From positions 513,981-577,980 of the forward strand of contig NZ_HE610957.1 in assembly GCF_000285515.1 (NCBI RefSeq): a stretch of 64,000 nt of DNA. The letters run 5' to 3'. The number at the start of each line of letters is the position of its first letter. Position 1 is the stretch's first letter. The DNA comes from Paenibacillus senegalensis JC66. GTDB lineage: Bacteria > Bacillota > Bacilli > Paenibacillales > NBRC-103111. Positions 17,307-26,892 of the stretch are shown one piece after another. The translations under genes were made by a program, and so were the position numbers. The notes below the pieces were generated by a model. That model made no database searches and was not told the origin of the DNA. It saw only the letters and a program-made list of their open reading frames with translations.

Positions 17307-18875
17307 TTACTCAATTTGGTGAAAGATTTTGTATTCCTCAGCAAGCTCAAGAAATGCCGCTTTCATTTCCGGTTTCTCAACGATTTCGTTTACATAGTTG
17401 CGATATTCATCCATCGTGATTTGTCCAACAATAGCTCTTGTAACCATCGTTGTCCATTCATTGGAATATTTGGCCCACTCTCTCAGCCATTTATCGGAAT
17501 GGAGGCCTGTTTTGGACTCTATCTTGCCAATCTCATCAAAATGAGCTACGGATGCTTTCTTCGCATCATTGTACTCTTTGCTTCCAGAGGCGCTTTCTAC
17601 CTTGCCCCACTTGGCGTAGGCGAGCACACCAGCACCTTTGGCCGTCGTATTTATTTCTTTGGTTCCAAGATCGTTCAACACTTTCTGTCCATCAACGATA
17701 TCATGATGAACCCCTTCAATTCCGTAATAGGCCAGGTCAGTCAGCTCTTCCGAGGCCGTGAGCTCGAAATAATCGAGCAGCTGCAGCACCTTCTCCTCGG
17801 GAACCTTCTTGGAGATGAAATAACCGCCGGATACACCCGTAGCCAAATTGACACTCATTCCACCCGGTCCCTCCAACGCCAGATTAACGATTTCCGGGTC
17901 CGGCTGGGTACGGGAAATCGCATCTTCATACTCTTTATCCCACCAAATACTGCGCACATATGAAGCAGCGCGCCCAGATTTGAACAATTCTTCCGCCTGC
18001 GTTTTTTTCATAACGGAAAACTCTTTAGCCAAAACGCCATCATTGTACAGCCCTCTAAACCACTCCACCATATCACCATACATCGGTGTGAGCTCCTTCG
18101 GCACTAGACCGCCCTCTTCGTTGAAATATGGGTCAAGTCCGCCAAAGGCCCCGGAGAAGGCATCGTCTCCATCGTCAACAATGACACCATGGCCGATCAG
18201 CCCGAGCGTATTGGTGCCTGCCGGATCCTCATCCACGATCCGCTTCAGGGCGTCACGGTATTCATCCAGTGTGGTAGGTACCGGGATACCCAGCTGATCC
18301 AACCAGTCTTTACGGATTTTAATGCCGATGTCAATACGGGAACGCGAGCGCGGCAGGCCGTAGATCTTGCCATCCACCGAGACGTACTTTTGCCAATCCT
18401 CAACCAGATTGTTTTTCAAGTTCGGGTAATTGCTGAAATCCCCAAGAAACGGAGTCAAATCCCAGAATGCTCCATTTTTGATCGCATTTACAAGCGGCGG
18501 ACGCATATCCGGTGAAGACAGCACCTCAGGCAAATCTCCAGATGCTAGCACCAGGTCCATTTTCGTATTCAAATCGCCGGACGGTACCCATTCCATATCG
18601 AGAACTGTGTTGGTCCGCTTCTGCCACTCACTCCAATAAGCATTGTCCATTTCCGGAAGCTCATTATATAATCCGGCAAACATCTGGATATGAAGCGGTT
18701 CTTCATTCTGCTCTTCCGTACCGGAATTATCTGCTCCAGTACCCTGATTGCCCCCGGCAGAGCCGCCTGTACCGCCCGATCCGCTATTTCCCGAGCCCGG
18801 TCCGCCGGAACAGCCCGCTACGACCACCAGTGTCAGACTGAGCAGCATCATCTGTTTCATCCAACTGCTTTTCAT
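17307..18875 (-). CDS. Solute-binding lipoprotein, LplA/YtcQ type
   Basis: 522 residues. The signal ends in VVAGC with Cys22 lipidated, followed by a long Gly/Ser/Asn-rich linker and a large family-1 solute-binding domain as in LplA/YtcQ proteins, which bind oligosaccharides. The start was set to the ATG at 18875 (MKSSWMKQ) behind GGAGGGTGAGG; the longest frame adds 28 residues that do not fit a signal peptide. It is encoded directly after the LplB/LplC permeases and before a GHL6-like hydrolase. It probably delivers the hydrolase substrate. Confidence 0.9.
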   Translation of the reverse strand: MKSSWMKQMMLLSLTLVVVAGCSGGPGSGNSGSGGTGGSAGGNQGTGADNSGTEEQNEEPLHIQMFAGLYNELPEMDNAYWSEWQKRTNTVLDMEWVPSGDLNTKMDLVLASGDLPEVLSSPDMRPPLVNAIKNGAFWDLTPFLGDFSNYPNLKNNLVEDWQKYVSVDGKIYGLPRSRSRIDIGIKIRKDWLDQLGIPVPTTLDEYRDALKRIVDEDPAGTNTLGLIGHGVIVDDGDDAFSGAFGGLDPYFNEEGGLVPKELTPMYGDMVEWFRGLYNDGVLAKEFSVMKKTQAEELFKSGRAASYVRSIWWDKEYEDAISRTQPDPEIVNLALEGPGGMSVNLATGVSGGYFISKKVPEEKVLQLLDYFELTASEELTDLAYYGIEGVHHDIVDGQKVLNDLGTKEINTTAKGAGVLAYAKWGKVESASGSKEYNDAKKASVAHFDEIGKIESKTGLHSDKWLREWAKYSNEWTTMVTRAIVGQITMDEYRNYVNEIVEKPEMKAAFLELAEEYKIFHQIE

Positions 18876-19053
18876 GTCAACCTCACCCTCCGATTTTTTG
18901 TATTTGTAAGCGAATTCAACTGAACTGACATTGGATGTCATCCGCTTAGCCTTCATCATAGTCGCTCACGGGAAGGCGTAATACAGACATTCCTTGCGAA
19001 TAGCTCCCATTTCATGGGAAGGTCAAAATATGTCCGCAAAGCCTTCCGCCAAA

Positions 19054-19935
19054 TCAGCCTTTTATGGAACCCAGCATAACCCCTTTGGCAAAATATTTCT
19101 GCAGGAAAGGATAGACCACAAGAATCGGCAGCATCGAAAGCACGATCGACGCCATCCGGATTGTCTCCTGCGGCACCACGCTTTCGTCTCCTACGGAGCC
19201 CGCTGCACCGACTCCATTCGAATCGGAGTCAATAACGAGTGTCTTGACCAGAACCTGCAGCGTCCACTTGGTCGAATCGGACAGATAGATCAGGGCATTA
19301 AAATAAGTGTTCCAATGCGCCACCGCGAAAAACAGGGTAAAGGCAGCAATAGCCGGCATGGATAACGGAATAATGATACGGAAAAACACGCCAAGATCAT
19401 TAGCTCCATCAATTTTGGCGGCATCCTCAAGTTCGCCGGGAAGCGAATCCATAAAGCTTTTGATGACGATGATGCTCCAAGCATTCGTCAGCGCGGACAG
19501 AATTAATGCCCAATAGCTGTTGATCAAGCCCAGCTCTCTAATCAATAAATAATTCGGGACAATCCCCGCATTAAAGACCAGGGTGAAAATGACGATGCCT
19601 AAGATCCAGCCCCGACCGGGCATAGTTTTTTTGGTTAGGCCATATGCCATCGTAAAAGAACAAATCACATTCAGAATTGTCCCTACAACTGTAACATAAA
19701 CAGTGCTTTTGAGAGCATTCATAAAACTGTTCGTAGACAATATATATTCGTAAGCCGCGAGAGACCATTTCTCTGGAAATAAATAGTACTTAAGCGGCAC
19801 ATAAGCATCAGGATCGGTGAAGGATACACTGAATACATAAAGAAACGGGAAAAGGCTGATAACGGAAATGAGCACAATAGCCGAGTAGTTAAAGACATCT
19901 CCTATGGTCATTCCTTTCTTGTGAACAAAACTCAT
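19054..19935 (-). CDS. ABC transporter permease, LplC/YtcP type
   Basis: 293 residues with six membrane segments and the EAA loop LPGELEDAAKIDGANDLGVFFRIIIPLSMP. The C-terminus FAKGVMLGSIKG is characteristic of LplC-like permeases. An AAGGAGG sits nine bases before the chosen ATG (19935); the longest frame is nine codons longer. It pairs with the LplB-type permease encoded just upstream. No ATPase is encoded in the locus. Confidence 0.93.
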   Translation of the reverse strand: MSFVHKKGMTIGDVFNYSAIVLISVISLFPFLYVFSVSFTDPDAYVPLKYYLFPEKWSLAAYEYILSTNSFMNALKSTVYVTVVGTILNVICSFTMAYGLTKKTMPGRGWILGIVIFTLVFNAGIVPNYLLIRELGLINSYWALILSALTNAWSIIVIKSFMDSLPGELEDAAKIDGANDLGVFFRIIIPLSMPAIAAFTLFFAVAHWNTYFNALIYLSDSTKWTLQVLVKTLVIDSDSNGVGAAGSVGDESVVPQETIRMASIVLSMLPILVVYPFLQKYFAKGVMLGSIKG

Positions 19936-19989
19936 AGAACTTCCTCCTTCTGGATAGCTCAAGGAGAGGGCGAGCCCGCGAGCCGTCTG

Positions 19990-20997
19990 TCAATAGATCC
20001 CCTCATGCCCCAAACGTTTCACAACATAGTTCGACCCCAGAACCAGTACAAGGCCGACTACTCCTTTAAACATTCCTACAGTTACTCCGATACTAACCTG
20101 ACCCTGCAATATCCCGTGAACATAGGCGTACGTGTCAAACACTTCCGCTGTCGACATAACGAGAGGATTCATCATCAGCAAGATTTGTTCAAACCCGACA
20201 TCCGCCATGTTGCCTAATCGCAGAATTAGCAAAATAATAATCGTCGGCCGAATTGCAGGCAGCGTAATGTGCCAAATTTGCCGCAGCCGGCTTGCTCCAT
20301 CTACCACTGCCGCTTCATAGCGCTGCGGATCTACTCCGGCAATAGCGGCCAGGAAGATAATGGTCCCCCAGCCTACTTCCTTCCATATATTCTGAGCGGT
20401 AATGATCCCCCAGAAGTAGTTCGGGTTGGAGAGAAAGGAAACGGTCTCAAAGCCCATTGCATAGATGATTTTGTTAACAATACCGATGTCTGTTGACAAA
20501 ATGAAGAAAGTCATGCTGGCCACCACAACCCAGGAGAGGAAATGCGGCAAATAGACGATCGATTGATTAATCCGCTTGAACAAATCGTGCCGAACTTCAT
20601 TCAGCATCAAAGACAATAAAATAGGCAGAGGAAAGAAAAAGACAAGCCCAAACAAGTTGATAACGAAGGTGTTCCGCAGCATAATATAGAACTTGCTGCT
20701 GCTGAACAATTCACGAAAATGCTGCAAGCCGACCCACTCGCTGGACATAAAACCGAGATACGGATTGTAATCCTTAAAGGCGAGCAGCAGCCCCCACATC
20801 GGAGCTATCCGGAAAACAAGAAAATATAACAAGCCTGGCAGGACCAGCAGATAAATCCATTTGTGAGCCACAATTTGCTGCCAAAGCCTTCGCCCCCTTC
20901 CCCCCGTTACTATCTCAGGGGACGGTGGCGCCGTTCCGGAAATTGATTTCACATTGATCACTTCCTTTTTTTCTTTTCCCTCCATAACAGAATTCAT
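19990..20997 (-). CDS. ABC transporter permease, LplB/YteP type
   Basis: 335 residues at the longest. A hydrophilic N-terminus is followed by six membrane segments beginning WIYLLVLPGLLYFLVFRIAPMWG, a phrase typical of LplB permeases, and the EAA loop DPQRYEAAVVDGASRLRQIWHITLPAIRP. The ATG at 20997 has a weak ribosome binding site. A GTG 15 codons later, behind AAGGAAG, is an alternative start. It forms the channel with the LplC partner for a complex glycan fragment. Confidence 0.92.
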   Translation of the reverse strand: MNSVMEGKEKKEVINVKSISGTAPPSPEIVTGGRGRRLWQQIVAHKWIYLLVLPGLLYFLVFRIAPMWGLLLAFKDYNPYLGFMSSEWVGLQHFRELFSSSKFYIMLRNTFVINLFGLVFFFPLPILLSLMLNEVRHDLFKRINQSIVYLPHFLSWVVVASMTFFILSTDIGIVNKIIYAMGFETVSFLSNPNYFWGIITAQNIWKEVGWGTIIFLAAIAGVDPQRYEAAVVDGASRLRQIWHITLPAIRPTIIILLILRLGNMADVGFEQILLMMNPLVMSTAEVFDTYAYVHGILQGQVSIGVTVGMFKGVVGLVLVLGSNYVVKRLGHEGIY

Positions 20998-21096
20998 CAG
21001 ATTCCCGAGATGACGGAGGTGCCGATTCTAGTAAACTTTGAGGCATCTGCTCTGCTTTAACGCTGCTCTTTAAGAAAGCTTGGATGAAGGTTCATC

Positions 21097-23199
21097 TCAC
21101 TGCACCACAAGCACTTCGTACAAACCAAGCTGCGGCAGTGTAAAGCGGCTATAGCCGCCATCGTGCTTGACCGGGTAGGATTGACCGTTCACCAAGGAAT
21201 GCGCGCCCTTCCACACACCCTTAACCGCTAACTCGATGTTGCTCAGGACGACCGTTTCGGCCAGCGGCTTGCCCTGGGTAGCCACCCCGTTGATCAGGTG
21301 AAGCAAATATCCGCCCTGTTCGCGTCGCGCCACCGTACACTGTACTCCGGAAGGCGCATTAGACTGGAGGGTGAAGGGACCGCAAGCCCGGCGAACGAGA
21401 CTGTTCACAACGGCTTTGTACTCAGGTACTCCCATCAAATGGTAAAGCTTATCGATTGCCCAAGGCAGATAGTCGGCTGCCCCCTTGCCGTAGGTCTGTC
21501 TGATCAAGCCTGGCACATCGGAGACAGACTCCCAAAAAGCGAATTCAGGCGTTGTATTGCGGACTGCGGGTATACCGAACAAATCCAGCTCCGTCTCCCT
21601 TTCCCGATTCCTCCCGGATGCCTGATCTCCTTCATCCAGCGGCTCGGTCCGCATCAGCTGCCCTTCGAACATGAGGAGATCGGCAGCAGCCGCTTTGTCG
21701 CCCAGCAGCTGCTGGTCATTGACAGTCAAATAAGTGAAGGCTTCATCGCTTTCCACAATCCGCCGGCCGATGCACCGCAGTGCCAATTCCTGGCGCTTGC
21801 CGCCGCTCACATCATACCGTCCGGTTTCCATCGTAGCGATGATATGACCGCCTTGCTCCACATAGCGATCAATAATCTTAGCTTCCTCATCGCTCAAAAT
21901 GGCGATATTGGGCAGCAGCAGACAGCGGTAATGCTTAAGCTTTTCCGCCGTTAGACTGCCTTCATGAAGAACGGTAAACGGGATGTGACTCTCCGCCATC
22001 ATTTCGTACATGCCCCGGTAGTGAGCTTGCCATCTGGCTGCAGGCTCCTCGCGTCCATACCCGTCAGCCGTCCGCTGTGAATAAAGTATCGCGACTTCTG
22101 CAAGTGGAGTCATCGCGTTATATTCCTTTTCGTGTCTCGCCAAAAGCTGCATAATTTCTTTTACGATTGGCAGGCTCTGACGGTCATTCTGCTGGAAGGT
22201 GCCGCTTACCGCGACAGCCGGTGAGCCGCCGTTCGCAGCGATTTGCAGCAAATCATAGCCCAGCTGCTGCTCAGGCTGAGCAGCCCGCCTGCTGAAGATG
22301 GATTTGGAATAGCTTAAAATAATGCAGGTGTGCTTAATGTGACTTCCCAGCCTCACCTCCTCCCCTGCCCAATAGATCCATTTCGGAAACGGGCGATCAA
22401 AGAAATTAAAGGCCTCGCTTGTAATGCAGGCATTGCTTTGCGCGAACTGATGCGTATGCCATCCGCTGTCTCGGATGCCCCGGTAAGAATCCGAAGTGAT
22501 GTTGGTGTCGATCGTAAGCACCGTTCCCGGTGAAGTCTCGTCGATAAACTGGGCCAGTCTGCGGTTATAATCGGCAAAACGCTCGTACCGGTAGGCTACA
22601 TAGCTTCTCCACGCGGGATCGGACCAATCCTCACTTAGAGGCAGCTCATATCCGGTGCTATCCTTAAATTGCTGCTTGCAGCGGTCACAATAACAGCGCA
22701 AATAGTTAAAAGCATTAAAGAAAAGGCCATCCAGCGGATAACGCTCGAGAAGCTCGCCAATTACCTGAAAAGCGTAAGCTTCCCAGTAGGGCCCCGTCGG
22801 GCAAGTCATCAGCATTTCCCAATGCTTGACGACTTCGCCCTCCACGCTGCGCCGAAACCAATCCGGATGCTGCTGCAGCACATGCGGAAAGCTCTTGCTT
22901 ATATCCATCCGCACAAGAACCTTAAGGCCTTGATCATGCGCCGCCGCGATAGCTTCACCAAGGAAATCCCCGCTCATCTGCGGGTTCATCTGCTGAAAGG
23001 GATGACTCGTCGGATACCAGGCGACTATCCCTCCTCCGTTGACAAGTATGGCATTAGCCCCATATTCCTTGGCCTCGCGGACCATGCCTGCCACATCCAG
23101 CCCTTTCGCGTCGGGCAGCCGCAAATTCGGCTGCAATAGCCGGAAACGAGTGCTCCAAAATGACGGATCCTTCTCATACTTCTCTGATTTATGATTCAT
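21097..23199 (-). CDS. GHL6-like putative glycosyl hydrolase, paralogue 2
   Basis: 700 residues, colinear with paralogue 1: FRLLQPNLRL, GANAILVNGGGIVAWYPTSHP, VRMDISK, YPLDGLFFNAFNYLRCYCDRCKQQF, then a C-terminal amidotransferase-like region (YRCLLLPNIAILSDEEAKIIDRYVEQGG). The Cys motif CYCDRC is conserved. AAGGAGG before the ATG supports the start. No export signal is present. It differs widely from the other two copies, so the three probably have different linkage or position specificities, not gene-dosage roles. Confidence 0.75.
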   Translation of the reverse strand: MNHKSEKYEKDPSFWSTRFRLLQPNLRLPDAKGLDVAGMVREAKEYGANAILVNGGGIVAWYPTSHPFQQMNPQMSGDFLGEAIAAAHDQGLKVLVRMDISKSFPHVLQQHPDWFRRSVEGEVVKHWEMLMTCPTGPYWEAYAFQVIGELLERYPLDGLFFNAFNYLRCYCDRCKQQFKDSTGYELPLSEDWSDPAWRSYVAYRYERFADYNRRLAQFIDETSPGTVLTIDTNITSDSYRGIRDSGWHTHQFAQSNACITSEAFNFFDRPFPKWIYWAGEEVRLGSHIKHTCIILSYSKSIFSRRAAQPEQQLGYDLLQIAANGGSPAVAVSGTFQQNDRQSLPIVKEIMQLLARHEKEYNAMTPLAEVAILYSQRTADGYGREEPAARWQAHYRGMYEMMAESHIPFTVLHEGSLTAEKLKHYRCLLLPNIAILSDEEAKIIDRYVEQGGHIIATMETGRYDVSGGKRQELALRCIGRRIVESDEAFTYLTVNDQQLLGDKAAAADLLMFEGQLMRTEPLDEGDQASGRNRERETELDLFGIPAVRNTTPEFAFWESVSDVPGLIRQTYGKGAADYLPWAIDKLYHLMGVPEYKAVVNSLVRRACGPFTLQSNAPSGVQCTVARREQGGYLLHLINGVATQGKPLAETVVLSNIELAVKGVWKGAHSLVNGQSYPVKHDGGYSRFTLPQLGLYEVLVVQ

Positions 23200-23333
23200 A
23201 CTGTCCCTCCTTGATCTGTACAGAGGCTGCGCGACCTGTCCTTCCTCATTCTTCCGGCATTGCTCAGCAAAATCTGGGTAAGCGCTTTCCTGACTGCTCT
23301 TGACTTGAAGCTGCCCGCCTTCTTCAGAACCTG

Positions 23334-25403
23334 CTATTCTAGCAGGATAGCATCGTACGTATTCAATTCATCCAATTCAACGGTGACCCGTTGTTTAGAT
23401 TCATCCAAGAGCAGTCTGATTTCCTGTCCTGTTTTGAGGCTATACGCCCGCTCAGGAAGCCCTACTTCCACGTCAAGCATTACCCGAAGCGGTCCAACAG
23501 GCAGCGGCTTTCCGTAAGTAACTCCATTAAATCCGCTCAAATTGAGAAACTGTACTAAAATTTGCTTTTCGGGCGTGAGGTTCACAAACAGTTCAACGGA
23601 AGAGGGGACATCACTGCTTGCCGCACTAATGTGGTAAGGAGCATTCAACTCCTTCAGCAAACCAAGGGTAATCCGTTTATGGTCCTCATAACCGTGGAGA
23701 TAATATTGCTTGCCGGGCTGCCAAGGTATATAGAGTGCCTTGGCTTCGCCGCTCTGGCTGCGGTTAACGCTAATCTCCTCCCCGGAAGCAGCGTATTGTT
23801 CGTGACTAGCAGTCTTGAGGGCCAGCCCCGCGCCGCAGAAGTCACTTCTTCTATGCCCGTAAGCGCGCTCAGGAGGTCCGAAATTAGCAGGCGGCAGATA
23901 AGGCAGCCGTTTGCTCGTCATTGCCCCGAACCGCACATGGGCGAATGCCCCGGTGATGAACACCCATTCCCTCCCTGCCCAATCGGCGGAAAATTCCCAA
24001 TCGCTGCAATCGAGATAGGCAGCATCGGTGTCTTCCGTTACAGACACAACTTCGGCATCAAACAGCTCACGCAGCGTATCTGTTTCTTCCGGGCTCGCTA
24101 GGGTTAATCCGGTAGCCGCGAGACGGACCCCCTTGCACTGCAGCTCCTTAAGCACATTCAGCTGCTCTGGCTCCCATCCACGGATATCCGGCAGGATGAG
24201 CAGCTGGTAGGAGGATAGCCTATTATGGTCAGGCAGCTGATGCTGAACGATGACGTCGAAAGGAATATGGCTCTCCTTGAGCATTTTAAATATTCCGAGG
24301 TATTCCCTGATGTCGTTCCCTTGTGCGCCGGAAGGCTTGACTAAGGCAATTCTCGCCATGGATTGAAGCTGTCCGAAATAGCGTTCATTTTCCTTGTGGA
24401 AACGGAAAATTTCCTGGACGATGGGGAAGCTGGAATGATCGGTATAGCCGTCAAATACGCCGATAATGCAAAAATCGAGACCCGATCCGCAAGCTATACT
24501 CTCATACAGCCGAATGGCCACTTCTTCCGGCGCCACTCCCATGAAGCGGTAAGGCAAATCGACAGCATTGATGCAGCAATTGCTGATAATCTTGTTATCC
24601 CATGAATCCTGTACCGATTTGACATTTTCCGACGACGAGTAAAGCCATACCGGATGCGGACGGGTCAGCTTCGTATTCGATTCCTTGCGGACGATGTCTA
24701 CTTTATACTCGTTATAAGTGCTAATCGCTAGATCCGGATTCAGCTTCTTGACAAAATCATGGATTCGCTCCAGCATGTCGCGAGTTGTGTCCCATTGGAA
24801 CCTCCGGTAAGCCGCGTAACGAGGGTCCTCGGGGTCCCTCGTGCCGGGGAGCTCCATCCCATGCAGAGCCGCAAACCGTTCCCGGCAGTTATGGCAATGG
24901 CAAATTCCATAATCGTTGCTGCTGTAGTCCGATGTCTGGTAACCGAACATATTGAAGAAAATTCCGTCCACCGGGTAACCGGTGATCACTTCCTCCAAAA
25001 TTTGCAAAGCATACTGCTGCTGATAGCCGCCATTTATGCAGGTGTGCACAATCCCGTTGTAGTTCACCTCCCGTCCCTCGCGGGTTCGGTAAAACCATTC
25101 CGGCCTGCGCGCGAATAAGCTTTCATGGGCTTTGCTAAAATCAAACCGGGCGATAAACTTCATCCCCGCCTTATGCGTCTTTTCCAGTGCTTCCCCCAAT
25201 AAATCTGTAGTTAAATAAGGTGTCTGGTAATGGTATTCCAGCTTCGTTGGATAAAAGGCAAAGATTCCTCCGGCATTCATCATCAGCACGTTGGCGGAGA
25301 ATTTCTGCAAATCGTGGATCAAGCGGTCAACATCCATTGCCGCATCCACCTCGCGCAAATTGGTCTGAATCAGCCTTAAGTTGTTCCGTTCCCACCATTT
25401 CAC
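23334..25403 (-). CDS. GHL6-like putative glycosyl hydrolase, paralogue 3
   Basis: 689 residues. It is the copy closest to the usual family pattern: LRLIQTNLREVDA, ANVLMMNAGGIFAFYPTKLEYHYQTPYL, ARFDFSK, YPVDGIFFNMFGYQTSDYSSNDYGICHCHNCRERF. It has an insertion before the Cys motif that the other copies lack. The C-terminal part again resembles a trimerisation domain (YQLLILPDIRGWEPEQL). Translation starts at a GTG (25403) eight bases after GAGGTG. It follows the LarA-like gene by 48 bp in one transcription unit. The reaction is unknown. Confidence 0.75.
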   Translation of the reverse strand: MKWWERNNLRLIQTNLREVDAAMDVDRLIHDLQKFSANVLMMNAGGIFAFYPTKLEYHYQTPYLTTDLLGEALEKTHKAGMKFIARFDFSKAHESLFARRPEWFYRTREGREVNYNGIVHTCINGGYQQQYALQILEEVITGYPVDGIFFNMFGYQTSDYSSNDYGICHCHNCRERFAALHGMELPGTRDPEDPRYAAYRRFQWDTTRDMLERIHDFVKKLNPDLAISTYNEYKVDIVRKESNTKLTRPHPVWLYSSSENVKSVQDSWDNKIISNCCINAVDLPYRFMGVAPEEVAIRLYESIACGSGLDFCIIGVFDGYTDHSSFPIVQEIFRFHKENERYFGQLQSMARIALVKPSGAQGNDIREYLGIFKMLKESHIPFDVIVQHQLPDHNRLSSYQLLILPDIRGWEPEQLNVLKELQCKGVRLAATGLTLASPEETDTLRELFDAEVVSVTEDTDAAYLDCSDWEFSADWAGREWVFITGAFAHVRFGAMTSKRLPYLPPANFGPPERAYGHRRSDFCGAGLALKTASHEQYAASGEEISVNRSQSGEAKALYIPWQPGKQYYLHGYEDHKRITLGLLKELNAPYHISAASSDVPSSVELFVNLTPEKQILVQFLNLSGFNGVTYGKPLPVGPLRVMLDVEVGLPERAYSLKTGQEIRLLLDESKQRVTVELDELNTYDAILLE

Positions 25404-25451
25404 GAATCATTCACCTCGCCTGTTCTAAATAATTTCATGGCTGTACTTCTC

Positions 25452-26738
25452 TCAAACATGCGATTTGGCTTCCGCCTCCCCTTTTACATAAGGGATTGTC
25501 AACGGGCCGAGGGGCATCAGCGCCACGCTCATTCGAGGGCCGTACTTAGACTTTAGCTGCTCCAGCGAATTCTCAATGCGATCGACAGGGATAAGCATTG
25601 CTTCTGCAATCTCTTTATGCGAAAGCGAGGAATAGACCATGATATCCGCCCACACTTGAATGACAGCCTGCTTCTGTACCTGCCACTGGTCAAATTTGCG
25701 AAAGGTCGGCTCCTGGATCAAAGCAAGAATGTCCTGCGGGGTCTGACGCATTCTTAAAATTTCTGCATAATGACCGTGTGCTGGAATGCCGTCCGAGCAT
25801 TCCGCGGCACAGATGATCGTCCCGCCGCGCTTCACTATTTGATGCGCAGCACTCATTCCTTTGACCGCCTGGTATAAGTTCTGATCCAGGGGGTAACCGG
25901 AATTTGATGTGATCACAACATCGAATCGTTCCGGAACGGCAATCATCGTGTGCTCCTTAACGAATGCACAGCCTTCCGCATGAGCCGCGAACAGCTCTCC
26001 GGCAAAGACGCGAGTAATCGCCTTTTCTTTGTTAAGGGTGACATTAAGCAAAAAGTGCGGCGGACACATCCGATTCACTTCAGCAGCCATCTGCTGCAGC
26101 GGGTTGCCCTGCATATTGCCCCAAGTGGCCAGCGGATCGCCAATCATCTTCGCGTTATGAAACGTTTCGATCGTTTCGATCCCGGCGATTCCCGGCATGA
26201 TCCCTTTTGGCCCTCCCGAGAAGCCGGCGAAAAAGTGCGGCTCAATAAATCCGGTAACAATGCGAAAGTCCGCTTCAACATACTCCTTGTTCAGCCAAAC
26301 GCCGCAGCCAAATGCGCTTTCTCCGACACGCACCAGCTCCTCGGCTTCATGGCAGTGATGATTGATAACCCGGATGCGTTCGACAACCTCCCGGCCCAGC
26401 ATCGCAACCAGCTCCTCACGCGTTTGATCACGATGCGTGCCTGTACCGTTGATGATGACAAACTGCTCATCCGGGACATGCTTCAGTTCTTCCAGCAGCC
26501 AGGGAACCAGCTTGTGGTTGGGTGTAGGCCGGGTGATATCACTGATCACAATCGCTACCTTGTCTCCCGGCTTGACGGACTCCCGCAGCGGTTTGGCTCC
26601 GATTGGTGCTCGAAGCGCTTGCTGAACAGCGGTTTTTTCATCGTCCAGCCCCCGCTGGTCCAAAGGCTCCAGAATGACGGTATGATCCGGAACCTCTACG
26701 ATAAGCTTCCCTCTGCCGTATAACAGCTCTGCCTTCAT
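25452..26738 (-). CDS. LarA-family nickel-pincer racemase/epimerase homologue
   Basis: 428 residues, the length of lactate racemase LarA. Residues corresponding to the LarA active site are present (numbered from the GTG-initiated frame, one higher than from the ATG): Asp68 and Arg71 (SDITRPTPNH), His103 (GTGTHRD), His169 and Lys179 (IEPHFFAGFSGGPKG; Lys carries the pincer cofactor) and His195 (ETFHNAKM). The family racemises or epimerises 2-hydroxyacids, including aldonates in some members. Beside glycosyl hydrolases and a hydroxyacid-type dehydrogenase, a sugar-acid substrate is more likely than lactate; this is inference. The ATG at 26738 is preferred, with GGAGG eight bases upstream. larB, larC and larE are absent from this window. 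Confidence 0.85.
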   Translation of the reverse strand: MKAELLYGRGKLIVEVPDHTVILEPLDQRGLDDEKTAVQQALRAPIGAKPLRESVKPGDKVAIVISDITRPTPNHKLVPWLLEELKHVPDEQFVIINGTGTHRDQTREELVAMLGREVVERIRVINHHCHEAEELVRVGESAFGCGVWLNKEYVEADFRIVTGFIEPHFFAGFSGGPKGIMPGIAGIETIETFHNAKMIGDPLATWGNMQGNPLQQMAAEVNRMCPPHFLLNVTLNKEKAITRVFAGELFAAHAEGCAFVKEHTMIAVPERFDVVITSNSGYPLDQNLYQAVKGMSAAHQIVKRGGTIICAAECSDGIPAHGHYAEILRMRQTPQDILALIQEPTFRKFDQWQVQKQAVIQVWADIMVYSSLSHKEIAEAMLIPVDRIENSLEQLKSKYGPRMSVALMPLGPLTIPYVKGEAEAKSHV

Positions 26739-26784
26739 CACTTTCGCCTCCTATATTCACCCTACACCTGCTATTCCACCCTAC

Positions 26785-26892
26785 CGTTACTCGAACCTGT
26801 CTCGTTCACTCTACACCCTGTCTACCTTACTCGTTACTCGAACCTGTCTCGTTCACTCTACACCTGTCTACCTTACTCGTTACTTGAACCTG
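26785..26892. repeat. Tandem minisatellite, period 46-47 bp
   Basis: Two nearly complete units starting at 26785 and 26832 (CGTTACTCGAACCTGTCTCG...) plus a partial third from 26878. Unit 2 lacks one C. It fills most of the 150 bp between the oxidoreductase and LarA-like genes. Confidence 0.9.
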
